Source: Usnea hakonensis (Eukaryota > Ascomycota > Lecanoromycetes > Lecanorales > Parmeliaceae). Taken from it: a stretch of DNA of 33,400 nucleotides. Position numbers and translations under genes: made by a program. The stretch covers positions 1 through 33,400 of the forward strand of contig BLJB01000163.1 of assembly GCA_013423325.1 (NCBI GenBank). The letters run 5' to 3'. The notes below the pieces were generated by a model. The model worked only from the letters and a program-made list of their open reading frames with translations, was not told where the DNA came from and made no database searches. Positions 1-11,302 of this stretch are shown piece by piece. Every line of letters begins with the position of its first letter. Within the stretch, counting starts at the first letter, position 1.

Positions 1-1645
1 TCTTATTAACTTATAGTAAGAAAACTATTTAATACTATTATCTTATATATATATTATTAGGGAGAAACTTTACTATTTCTCTATATATATATTACTATCT
101 ATATATAGATCTAAATACTACTTTAATTATATCTCCGTTAGGGTTTCGCTATTATTTATATTCCTCCTACTACAATTTCTTTCTCTAAAGCTTAAATCTT
201 AATAATCTTAATCTAGATTTAGATTAACTCCTCCTTATTAAGTCTTTAGCCCTAGTTCGTACTCTCTCTAATCCTTTCTCGGAGTATAGCTTTTAGTTCT
301 TCGGGTCTACTCCTTTAGGTCGAGGCTATAGATTCCTTCGCCTTTATCTTCTTCTTTCTACTTTAGCTCCCCTTATTATTCGTTTTCTACTAATATTAGC
401 TATAGAATAGCCTTTTCTTCGCGAGCCTTCTTACTATATATCTCTTTATCTTAGCCTTAAACTAGTAGTCTATATTATATATAGTATAGCCTTTCTTCCC
501 GTATACCGCGTATCCCGGGGCTGCTATTAGTACTACTATTATATATGTTCGGGTATTATATATCTAATTACATTTAGCGTACCGTACCTTATTTTAGTAT
601 ATTCTCGTAATATAACTATATTCCTAATACCTATAGTACCTAGTTAAGGCTACCTGGTCAAACCTCTCTACCGCTTTTATTTCCTTCGCTTTAACGAGTC
701 CGTTAAGTATTAGGGTATCTACTATCTCTAGGGTTAAGAGGTTTAGTACTAATAACGAGTACTTTTTTATTTTATAGCTATTAGATAGCTACCTAATTCC
801 TATAATCTTAAGTTCTAAATATATTCTCTAGTTATCCTATTTAATTCTTCTCTTTATCTCTAGCTACGTACTAGTATCTACTCTATTAACTCTAATATTA
901 TATACTATTATTAAGTATATCTTCTATATAATACTAGCTAACGCGTACTTCTCTATAAATTAGGATATATCTTTCTTTAAGTCTTCTTTTATATCTATTA
1001 TAGTTATCTAGATTAGGAGATCGCTACTATAAAGATAATATATTATCTCTAGCTATTTAACTCTCTCTTTTTATATCCGTATATCCTTTAGTTCCTTTAG
1101 GATCTCTTTTATTATTTCTTCTATACTTTTATTTTCCTTCTTATCTCTAACTCGTATTAGAAGCTATCTCCGTTTTCTCGAATCCTCTAGTTAGATCGTA
1201 TAGATTATAACGCTAGGGGGCCCCTTCTTAGGTATTTTAAACGGGTTTCTTTAGCTCTATCTAATAGTTAGGCTATTTTAACGCGTTAGCGTATTTATTT
1301 AGCTTTTTATTCGTTTCTTTTCGCGTTATCTCGTCTACTTTTCTTTCTCTTATTATAGCTCTACGCGTAGTTTTATAATTTCTTGACTCTATCCTTCTAT
1401 AAGTACTTATATAATATTAATTAACGCGTTTCCCGCTACTCGGTATTTATCCGATATAGGTTCGAATAGGATCTTAAGTATCTAGAGTATCTCTTCTAGG
1501 CTCCCTATCTATATTATTAGTATTACGAACGCGGTAGCTACGTCTTATTCTACTTCTATATTAATATACTCTACCCCCTTAGAGGTAGTAGTAGTCCCTA
1601 TTATATCTATATCTAATAGTATATCTTCTTCTTCTGGTTTATTAC
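1..1645. repeat. RIP-degraded repeat block, left part (pyrimidine-rich on +)
   Basis: Very AT-rich sequence dominated by TA, CTA, TTA and CTCT words. CpA and TpG dinucleotides are nearly absent, whereas CpG is retained (for example in acgcgt words). This pattern is expected from repeat-induced point mutation, which turns CpA into TpA on both strands of duplicated DNA in Pezizomycotina. No open reading frame survives. The + strand is rich in C+T, so if this was a coding transposon its sense strand was probably the minus strand. The element family cannot be named because the coding sequence is erased, and the left edge lies outside the window. Confidence 0.85.
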
Positions 1646-1724
1646 CTAATGTGAAAGGCTTCTCTTCGTGCTGGTTGTTGTACTTCATTTTTTCCCTTTT
1701 TTCAGTCCCATCATATCCTTCTAA
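1646..1724. other. Unmutated island between two RIP blocks
   Basis: About 80 bp of ordinary composition, with several TG and CA dinucleotides (gtgctggttgttg, cagtcccatcat), sits between two stretches that almost lack them. Base skew switches from pyrimidine-rich to purine-rich across it. It contains no gene. It may be single-copy DNA between two separate repeats, or an element end that was not duplicated. Confidence 0.6.
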
Positions 1725-2983
1725 ATAGAACTAAGTTAGAGTTAGTAGCTATAGGGCGAGACTTATATTCTTTTATAGAGTAATTATACTAATAAAGTAA
1801 GTAGATATAAGGATACTTATAAGGAGACCTATTATATTTATTTAAGTTAAATTTATTATAGCTTAAAAAGCTCTCTAGGGCTAACGATTTTATTAGTAAA
1901 TTAGTCTAAGACGACTTTAATCTATATACGAGATATTAGTAGTATTATTAATTCTCTAAGGTTTATATAATAGGGTTATCTTATTTATAGAGGATTCGTT
2001 TAGCTATAAATAAGTAGTAGTAAGTCCGAATCGATTTAAATAAGAATATAAGACTAAACTCTATAAGGCGATAATAATATTAATTAAAGGCCGCGTATAA
2101 TTCTAATATAATATAAGGCTTTACTATAAAGAAGTAAATAGTATAGTAGTAGACCTTAAAAATATATATAAGTTAAATAAGATTTATTAATTTCTATAGT
2201 ATATTATCTTTCTCTTTCTTTATCTTAAGAGTAGTACTCTAAGCGAGTATATTATAAATAAGTTTTATATAGTTTTTAGGCTAAAAAGTACCCTAGAAAA
2301 TCTACTTAAAGTACTTAATATTAATAGCGGGGTAGTAATTAATAAGGCTAAAAAAAGGCTTATTATCTATATAGTAGTATAAGAAGGATACCCTAGAGCT
2401 ATCCTCTACTTTAGAATTAGTTATATTATCTTTCGAATTATCTCTATTATAGCGCCTAGAGTAGTATAATTAACTACGTCGTAGCTTTCTTTGTAGACGA
2501 GTATTTTTAGCCTCTAATTAGATCTAACTAGAAGGCGGTAGTATTTTAGGAATTACCCGATAAAAGGGTATAGGCGTATTAGAAATATAATCTAAGCTAG
2601 CCGTATAAGAGGTATTATTATCTACTATATAAAAGTCCTCGTCTATATTAATATAGTATATATTATATTTTAGAGTATACTTCTAAACGCGGTTCGTAGT
2701 ATTCGCTTTATTTAATTTAGGAGGGTTACGAGGCTTATTTCTAGTCTTACTAGCCTTTCTAGCTATAGTGGATTTAGTGGCCCTACTAGTAACGGTAGGG
2801 GTAATAAATAGAGTACTAGAGCGAGTATTTATAGCTATAATAACGACGAGAGTAGTTTATTTAGTAAAGGAGAAGTATTTTTAGTATATAGAAGGCTAAT
2901 AATAAGTCTAGGAAGTTAATAATAGTATTTAGTAATACGAAAAAAGAATATAATATAATATAATAAAGGAGACTTTAAAAGAG
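1725..2983. repeat. RIP-degraded repeat block, right part (purine-rich on +)
   Basis: Same CpA/TpG-depleted, TA-rich composition as the left block, but with the + strand rich in A+G (words such as agtagtaag and ataagaagg). This suggests a second element, or the opposite orientation of the same one. All frames are full of stops. The block ends abruptly near 2983, where ordinary composition with TG and CA resumes. The truncated subtilase gene begins about 165 bp further on. Confidence 0.8.
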
Positions 2984-3148
2984 ATGAATCGACTGAAGAG
3001 CAATTATAGTATAAGAAGCAGTATATATGTACTCCTGAAAGGACACAGTCTCCTGAATCTTATTGCTATGGCCATGTGGCTATTGCACCGAATCCATGCA
3101 CCGAAACACCACCGAAACCAGTCATGCGATATGCGATATCCGAAATCA

Positions 3149-5012
3149 CTAACCCCCAGTCCTGCTGTGGCGAACAGTAAAATCCTGTCCTGCGACTGTA
3201 TTGTATGCGTAATAGGGTACCACCCCTCCTAGATCGTCATCGTCTCCACGGAGGTCAAGTTTGACACCCTTTGGCTGTGAAACAAATCTTAGTTCAGGTG
3301 GTGCCGACTCCTGTTTTCCGTCTGCATCTTCACGTTTCGCAAGATCCTGCTCGTTAGCGCGATTGTACTCATTTCCCGCGCGACGATGCAAAGATGATAC
3401 TGAAGCTCCAGCAGAAGGATCATCCCATATCATCTGCTCCACATCTGCCACGACAGATTCAACCTATGAGAAATATTTCTAATCAGTACTGATCTCGAGG
3501 TGTCCTCAATGCGAGAATAACTGTCTTACTCGTCATATCCGAGGAATGCTAATGTCGAGTGCGGCTTGGCTTTCGTCACTCATCCACTGGCGGTAAAAAG
3601 TTGAAACTCATTGAAACAAGTACACACCTTGGAGTTAATAAACGGGAGTTTCTGTGCAAACGATTCATTTGCATATATGATATACATGACCTGGTCGCCG
3701 GCGTCATTGAGCGAAATCTGGAGAGCATTGTCGGCTCCTAATTCATCGTCGAAGAAACTCGTGAGGGTACTGAACCCGTCAGAGCCCGTGTCAGCCTTAG
3801 GAAATACCATGTATTCGCTTGGTTTGATTGACGTAAGAGAGGTCGTTGAGCTCGCAGTTGAACGTGGAACAGTCGATGACGGTGTCAAGGAAGTGGTAGA
3901 CGATTGCATAGTTCTTAGAGAGCAACGATCTTCGTCCTCGCACTCACTACCGCTGCCATCGTCTCCACTACTTTCATCGATAGGCGTACCATCCATGCCA
4001 ATGATGAAAGGAGGCAGCAGAGGAAAGTCAAATTCGGCGCCGCATCCGAACAAGGAGCCAAAAATTGATCCTGATCCGCATCCTGTGCGTGGGGGATCTG
4101 TGGGTTCGCCTCCCAGCCCAGCGACGACAATTCCATGGTGAGGACCCCCGCAGACACTGCAGCCAACCAAGACTGGAAAAATGGTGCCGTGTATCAAGGT
4201 AGTCGTGTCCGTAGTCCAGTCACTGTTTGAAGCAGTAGAGGTGGAAAATGCCAGTGGAGGAGAAGTAATGACCGTTGTGATTGACGCGCTAGAGGCAGTC
4301 AATGGACCAGTACCAATTGTTCTAGCTGAGAGTGGCGTTGTAACTGACTTAGCTAGGGTATTTGTCATATCTACCGTCGATGGCGTGGCTGTAATGGCTG
4401 ACGAGTTTAAGGACGTCAATGTCGTAGCAGTGCTCGGTGCATCTCGGAAGTCGGGAGCCGCAAAGCTCGAGACTGATCTTGAGAGTGACAGGGATGCCTG
4501 CGAGACGTTGGCGAGTCGTGCCGTCGGAGAAGGAGGAGGAGTGGTAACCGAAGATGGGAAGGAAGAAGTCTCTGTCGTGTTGGACCATTGGGAGGCACCA
4601 CCCGAGGTCTTTCGTGAGATCCAAGAGCTTCCAGATGGTGACAAGAATGATCCATGAGGAGAGAATATTTGACTCGAGCTGTTTGTGGAGGTTCGCGTAT
4701 TAACGCCTGATGCTTTTAGCGATGTCAAAGTACTGGCAGGACCGGTTTTATTGGTTGGAGAGCTGTGAATCCTCGCTGATACAGTTCGGCCTACTCTCAA
4801 GTTAGCGGAATTATTTTTGTTCTCAGATATTTAGATGATATACTATCAGTACGACTGTCTAGCAATATAAGATGCGAGCTAGCAGAGGTCACTGATACAG
4901 CGCTCAAAGCCTCTTGGGTCTGGTCTCGCTTGAGTCTGCCCTTGCGATAATCATTTTCGATTGCATGAATCAAAACCGGCGCCAGCCAAAGCAAAAGCCG
5001 CAGAAGCAACAT
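3149..5012 (-). pseudogene. Secreted subtilisin-like (S8) protease, truncated before the catalytic domain
   Basis: Three exons are proposed: 5012-4844, 4790-3628 and 3463-3149, with introns 4843-4791 (53 bp) and 3627-3464 (164 bp), both GT..AG and frame-preserving. The product is about 548 residues. It begins with a signal peptide (MLLLRLLLWLAPVLIHA) followed by a KR site. A long Ser/Thr-rich stretch comes next, then a Cys/Gly/Pro-rich part (GCSVCGGPHHG) and an acidic stretch. After that is a propeptide-like region and the lead-in to an S8 domain (LRFVSQPKGV, then YNTVAGQDFTV near residues 531-541). In fungal S8 proteases the catalytic Asp follows this lead-in within a few residues. Here the frame runs into RHSRTGG and a stop, and no catalytic Asp, His or Ser can be found before the RIP block. 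Family assignment rests on this architecture from memory. The gene is most likely inactive, having lost its 3' part to rearrangement or repeat insertion. Confidence 0.65.
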
Positions 5013-7717
5013 GAATGGTTTGCAAGATATGGCAGGTAAAGAATGTAGGAACGATAATATAAAAAAACAACAAGAACGGTGGATATGCCATCCATATTCA
5101 ATACTGCGTAAATGAACTCTCAAACCTGTGTGTAACGTTAACGTCCAGCTGATGTCTCCACTTGGAAACCTAGACAGTAATGTGTTACGTATTTAATCTC
5201 CATAAAGTTCGCTGTCTTTGACCTATTTCGCATGGCTGGGACACGGCCAAACCAAAAAAATCCCATACGTCGATGTCGGAGAATAGATTGAGCAATACGA
5301 GAATACATAATATGCCTGCAGGACAGAGTTCAAGTTTGCCGAATACCGCCGAGTGTTTGACCGCGCTCCCGTCGTATAGCAGCGGGCCAGCGACGGGTTC
5401 CTAGCTACCAAAGCTTACCCGGCTCGTACCAAGCGCGACCATCTCAAAGTTTGAATAATCCCTTTGTCTTCTTGACGCCACTATCATGCGTTGGACTGCC
5501 AGTTCCAAGACATACTATTGTACGGCACAAGATGGGCGAAAGGCTTATTCACTCAAAAGTCAAATTGATGAAAAGACGTTGGCTGCTTGGCTTTCGAATT
5601 TTATCGGCTGGTCAGTCACGAGCAAATATGACTGTGGATGTGGATGAAGTAAAGTACAAGAATATGCTTGCGCTAACCCCTATTCTTAGTGTCGTGCTCG
5701 ACTTGTGTGAAGATTTACCGGTCTCATGATTTCAACTCTCCTACAGGATCATTGCCCGAAATTGCACCGCCTTGGAGCGCGAGATCTGTCGATTTGAGCC
5801 GATGAAAGCCGCTGCCATGGACTTACTACAGTCTCAGTCAACTGTGCTAGCCCCAAATTCATTTATAGCTCCGATCGGAGCTCAGGCAATGCATTTTCTC
5901 ATTCTCTCTGGGTTTGTCTTCTTTGCCAACACCTCTCACCGTCGTATCCTTTCACCACCCCTTTCCTAGTGAGAAGTCTTACCTCTTTTGTGAATTGCTT
6001 CAAACTAATACCCATTCACATCAAATCACCGATACTCTCTTGGCATTCCGGTGCTCCAAATTAGGACTCTTGTCCTCCATACAGACTGAAGAAGCAGTAC
6101 GCGACTTTCTTCGCACTTATGATTATGAAGCAATCTCCTTGTCTAACTCAACATAAATGATTCCCGGATACCCTGAGCTTCAGCAAAATCAATAGCAACG
6201 TCACATAGTCCACCCATGATCTTGCTCGCTCTGTCCATCGCTGTCTCCAAAAGAATGTAAAGCCAGGTCATTCTGAGACTCCATCGCTAACAGAGCGATG
6301 TCGTATCGAAGGAACGTTCTGTCAATGCGAATCCTACTGCAACATATTCTGCGATCATGCGCCAAACTACGCTCAAGCGTCCCGCGAGCAGATCATCCTC
6401 AAGACATTTAGGTTCTATAGATCGGAGAATCGCCGACGGATGTTCGCTGGACTCCTGGTCTATGAGGATGAGCAGGTACCATATGTCTAGGACGAGCCCT
6501 ATAGATGCTTATCGATAGGTATGAACGTCCAGTAGGCTCACTACCAATGTCTACCTTACGAAGCTTGGATGACTTTGGGAAGCATGACATACTCTCAGGC
6601 AAGGCTCCAATCTCCAGAAAAGATAAAAGGTTTTTAGAAAACTCCTTGAAGTAGTGTCTCTATGAGTGCGGGCTTGTATACGAGTGTCAAGTCGAGTTCG
6701 TATATACTTCCTGATAGTCACTCGCTTCTCGATCTGCAGCACTGAGCTGAAGATTCACCCATTGTGATCGGCCGGACACAATGAGACTTTAGGGTACGTT
6801 TGAGTTATTACAGCCGAGAGGAAAGAGAGAAAGTGATCTATCCACACAGTGTTAGTGACACCGATCATCAAGGGCCGAAGTTGCATATTCTTGGTCATGA
6901 ACATAGTATACCTATAATATGACAAATAAAAAGGTTATCGTACCCTTTACCAATTATCTTATGTCCTGCTGGACTCTGCCAGATAGAATCAATGGGCCCT
7001 CAAAACACAATGATTTGACCTAAACTCACAGACAATAGAGCCTTATCCTCATAATGAGGGCGAATTCGAAAAGATGATCGCGTCCGAGAACGCCGGATAC
7101 AAAATTTGGCGCCGTGGAAGCCGCGGCTTGTGGAGGGCTAGTGACGACTGGAGTGGCTTTTAAGGGAAGCGGAATCTTCTCCGCGGAACACAGGATACAC
7201 CGGCCAAATTAAAGAAGAAGCCCAGGTACTCAGTCTCACCTATTGAAGGCCGTTAAAGCCGAGATGAGTGAAACGAATGGAGCAAACACACCCAAAGAGG
7301 GGTTGAAATTTCCACGACCTAGCTTCATCCATATAATATGAACATTGGTCAGGTCTGCTGCAGCCTCCGTGCGATAGTCCTGACAGTCATTTGCGACTCG
7401 GTCCTCGTACTAAAGCGGTTGTCGCAAGTAGTCAATTCGAAATACAAACCCGTGGCGCCTATAGTGTCGAAGCGCCCTGGCGAACATCACCGCTTACAAA
7501 ATCTACATGTGCAAGATGTCTGATAGGGCCGCAAACCAGAGCCACGTGTTTCAAAAGGTTCCCAAAATCTAACGATGCGCCTCTTGTTCTCCGAGGCTAC
7601 TAATGGTAAAGCGATCTGTCATTTTCAAGATGATTGTTCATACATCTCTCATCGGACCGAGATTCCTTCTCAACTATTTGCACTTCACTGCGATCCCTAA
7701 TCTTTAAGCACCAAGCC
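5013..7717. other. Intergenic stretch, no gene supported
   Basis: Normal base composition but only short open frames with no recognisable domain. The part from 5450 to 6155 has three consecutive modest open frames on the + strand (5451-5729, 5772-5969, 5914-6156) and could be a decayed coding region, but I cannot join them through convincing splice sites or name a family. The rest, which includes the upstream region of the 7718 gene, shows nothing I can support. Confidence 0.4.
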
Positions 7718-8505
7718 ATGTTCTTCAAATATTCTATCCTCCTTACTGCCTCCCTTTGCCTCTGCAACGCTTCGCCTCTGACCTCACTTCCCCAGACACT
7801 AGTCACCAGAGACTTAGTCACAGACTGCCAGAACGTGACAGGCGGACTCACTGCATCATGCTGGAATCTCATTCCACAAAACGTCAACATGACATCTTGG
7901 CTCAACACATGGAACAAGACGACGACCACCTGCAAGCCCGGCGAGGCCTGGGCGAATTGCTTCATGCGCGAGGCGGGCTTTAACGCCACCAGCAACAAAG
8001 GGATACGATGCGACCTGATTGGAGACGACGTCTGTCCAGAGCCAAATCTGGACTCCGCCACAAATCCAACTGTAGAGGTGAGCTACGGAGTCGCCAGTAT
8101 CTGGGGTAAGCGAAGACCTTTCGACGCACACGGAAAAGACTAATCCCGTCTGTAGCTTTACAACAATACATGACCGAGCTGTACCAAAGTATCACAGACG
8201 AATCCAGCTTTACGTCAGTCAGTGATGCGTTTCTTGGTCAGCCAGCCCCCCGAAGCTCCAAGCCCATACTCATCACGTTTCTCAACGAGATTGATGACCC
8301 GGTAGCCACTGAAATGGCAACTCTCATCACAACCCCCGGGGAAATCGGCCAAAGTAGCTTCATCATTCCTACTCAAGCTCAGGCACAGCCGATCACTGGA
8401 CAGACAGTGGGTTTCATGCTGCAGTGGATGATGACGCAGTGGGCAGATGGTGGCTTTGCGGCTCTGGCGAATAATGGGAGTTTGATCGCGAGTCTTGGGG
8501 ACTGA
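7718..8505 (+). CDS. Small secreted cysteine-containing protein, 245 aa
   Basis: Two exons, 7718-8105 and 8156-8505, with a 50-bp intron (GTAAGC...TAG with a GACTAAT branch site). Splicing joins SIW to ALQQYM in frame. The protein starts with a signal peptide (MFFKYSILLTASLCLCNA). The first half holds six cysteines (contexts DCQNV, SCWNL, TCKPG, NCFMR, RCDLI, VCPEP) and several N-glycosylation sequons. The second half is cysteine-free, ends at GSLIASLGD and has hydrophobic and Gln-rich parts. The ATG at 7718 is chosen because it opens the signal peptide; the open frame extends upstream without one. I recall similar uncharacterised secreted proteins in other ascomycetes, but know of no function. 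An effector or cell-wall-associated role is only inference from secretion, cysteines and location. Confidence 0.75.
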
Positions 8506-9984
8506 GAGAAGAGTTGTTGGCTAGTCGTTTTTGTTGAAAAGTCGAGTAGATTACTTTCAGTCTTTACAGAAGTTCTTCCACTGCACCGCGTAAAGCGACG
8601 TCTTCTTCGTATCAAAGATCATTACACCATTCGAGATGAGGCGCCTACCCAGGTGCATGCTCAAGATCGTCGAGAACAGACTAGTTGACAATATGTCCTC
8701 GAGGAGCAAAGTAGTTCTACATAACCTGAAATACAAGTCCATTCATTTTCCATGAATCCGCAGAGCCCCCAACATCACCCATCTCAGACCTGCAGATTCC
8801 ACATTAGCATCGCGACACTGACTGGCCTTTTCGCAGAAGTTCCAGATTTGGTAAATCACGGAGAGTACATTTCACGTGCCATAATCTGCAGGATTATTGA
8901 CTACCTATTTTTTCTTGAACCAAGACAAGCAACCTAATCGTCCGCCACCGTTGTATGATACATTGTACCGGTATCATTCGAGCACTAATGGTACAGTCGT
9001 GACTGTACGACTAGCTTCTGTCATGACCAGCGCGGATCCCCGCTCTTCCGTCCGTTTTCCTCAAGAGCTAAGGCATCTGACAAGTTTCGATGAACTTCCT
9101 GATTAGATCACCGCGCCACTTTACCATTCGGTGAAAAAAATGATACCGCTCTGTCGGATCGTTTTATTACTACTGATCACAAATATAGGCCCACGAAAAA
9201 AAATTCTTGGTGCTCGGTGCTCACCGTTTTAGAGGGGTTTTAAACGAATCTTGCGATCCTCTTGGGGGAGGACCCCTGAAACCGCCCTCGCTCCGGGGGT
9301 CTTCCAGGGGCTGAGGGGCTTGCAGTAAAATTCTTGATGGTGGCGGGCGCTGCTTGTTTGCCCTGCTGAGTCAGAGACAGTGTCCGAATCCGGAAGTGCA
9401 TGCGAGGTTTTCATTGGTCTGTGAGGTCTTGGCGCTATCATTCTTATATATATACTAATTACATTCATAATCATAGTGCACATGCCGGAAGCGAAATGGG
9501 ACCGTTGCGTATGAGAGTTGTTACAATGAGCGATATGCGAAATTTTCGATGTCCAGTGCTTCAGTGATTTGTTGAGTATTACGGTGTGAGACAAGGACTT
9601 GCGTGAGGCGGAGTGCCAAAAGTTTCGCTCCCTACCTTAAATAAACAACAAATCCGGTCCCGCAGTTGGAGAAAACATGCACCTCTTGCAGACACTATCT
9701 CAAAAGGAGTAAATGGCATCCAACGACTTGCTGACCATGACGAAAAGATGAGGCGTTTCATCTCCCCCCACACGAGGCGGAGCAAAACAAGGTTGTTTGA
9801 GCATGTGTTTCAATGCATGAGTCACTGAAAAACGTCACAAGGCATAAACAGGAAGTACATTCTCCACAGTATATAAACATGCAGAACTTCCAGTCCTCTT
9901 TACCTCCTCATAATCTTCACAGTCCTCAAATCCCACTCTAACTTACTTACCATAACTAAACTTACCACTATCAAACCTACCACC
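8506..9984. other. Intergenic stretch, no gene supported
   Basis: About 1.5 kb without a convincing coding region. Short open frames on both strands have no domain, signal peptide or splice continuity. Its right end carries the promoter of the 9985 gene. Confidence 0.5.
9870..9877 (+). promoter_or_regulatory. TATA box for the 9985 gene
   Basis: A TATATAAA motif lies about 110 bp before the ATG at 9985. It is followed by a C/T-rich, ACC-containing leader that ends in CACC directly before the ATG, a favourable start context. Assigned by motif and position only. Confidence 0.45.
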
Positions 9985-10634
9985 ATGAAGTCCGCATACC
10001 TTTTCGCATCTATCTTAGCGCCTACGTGCATCTTTGCACAACCACTCGAACATGATAAGGACAAAAACCCAAAGCCAGGGTTTGCGCGAGATGTCCTTGA
10101 GAAGCGCTCTCCCCAAACGTAAGGACCCAATCCCCAAAAACCTCCATATCTTGCCTGACGTCGGAACGCAGGGCAGACGGGAACGCCACATCGCCTTTCA
10201 ACGACGACGTTGCAAACATTACGCAACCTGACGATTCCAGCGATTCCAACAGTACCAGCCTCAGTCAATTCTGGGGCTGGAACGTTAGTTCTGGTATTCA
10301 AATCTATACCTACGCCAATGCCCACTGCGAAGGACCTCACCACGATAACATCACATTAGTCTACGGCAGTCCAATAGCACATCAGATGCAATCATATAGA
10401 CTGCACCACAATCTTGGCCCCTATGATCGACTGGTCGCCTATGCTGATATAAATTGGAATCCGCGTGTCTCGAGGCCAGTTGACCCGAGCTTGGAAAACA
10501 ATGCACCGGTGGCATGTGCGAAGTATGCGTACAACCTGACTGAAAAAGCTAAGGCCGGCTGTCATTCACTCGATACCAGGGTAGGATGCATTGAGATTGG
10601 GAGTGTCCAGGATCAAATGGATGGAACCTTCTAA
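9985..10634 (+). CDS. Small secreted protein with Kex2-type prosequence, 198 aa as read
   Basis: Exons 9985-10118 and 10172-10634 are separated by a 53-bp intron (GTAAGG...GCAG), with frame kept through a split Thr codon. Signal peptide is MKSAYLFASILAPTCIFA, followed by a short charged prosequence ending in EKR at residues 39-41, a likely Kex2 cleavage site, giving a mature start near SPQT. The mature part has an Asn/Asp/Ser-rich head with N-glycosylation sequons, then a compact domain (FWGWNVSSGIQIYTYANAHC; SYRLHHNLGPYDRLVAYAD) with four cysteines. The stop at 10632-10634 may be premature. Removing one base near 10612 opens a continuation to 10683 with a fifth cysteine (HDYCFDPGG). No enzyme motif is visible. 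It looks like a candidate effector or other extracellular protein of unknown function. Confidence 0.7.
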
Positions 10635-11302
10635 GGGTGCTGGACGTGCGGGCCACGACTATTGCTTTGATCCAGGCGGATGACACCATTGAATGGTAGA
10701 ATCAAATCATTGAATGCATTACTTCAACTTGCACTGTGTCAAACTCATATCCTCCTTCGTATCCCACGTACAGTGTGCACGATTTTGCCATCACGTTACA
10801 TTTGATCAGGAAGACGGCATCATACAGTGGCAATACAGTGACACTACTTGCCCTACCCTGACCGTAGCTATCTAATCTAATCGTACTGGGTCCAACTCTT
10901 CATGATCCTCGCTTAGGCTGCCCTATCAGAACGATTTGCCCTCACTCGCTACCAGACTAGTCAGACAATCTATAAGGTAGCAGAACCGAGAAAGACTTTA
11001 GCTAATCGAGAAAACATTTCCATCTTTACATTTCCATCCTCTCACATCGAGATGCGCATATACAAAACATGCGCTTCAGACTCGCGCGAATAAAAAGACC
11101 GCGAAACATAAGCCACTTGTTCGTACCCGACAATCTCCGATACTCACTTTTGATATGCGCCAGATCTGGAAAATTTCCCCGAGAGCCTCCACTTCGCGTT
11201 GATGAAAAAACTTGATCACGGAGCTTTCAAGGTTCTTTAAACGCAGGGCACCCTCCCTTTTTTAATCTCCGGAAATCCTACTATGCAAGTCGATCACTCG
11301 TC
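10635..11302. other. Intergenic stretch
   Basis: About 670 bp. The first 50 bp could encode a frameshifted C-terminus of the preceding gene, up to the stop at 10681-10683. The remainder has no supported gene and is the upstream region of the 11303 gene. Confidence 0.45.

Noticed and set aside
3580..4657. Long open frames on the + strand opposite the subtilase gene
   Set aside because: They are mirror frames of the Ser/Thr-rich minus-strand coding sequence and have no signal peptide or domain.
5451..6156. Three successive modest open frames on the + strand that might be a decayed gene
   Set aside because: No domain, signal peptide or convincing splice pair joins them; the composition is not decisive, so it is described only as part of the gap.
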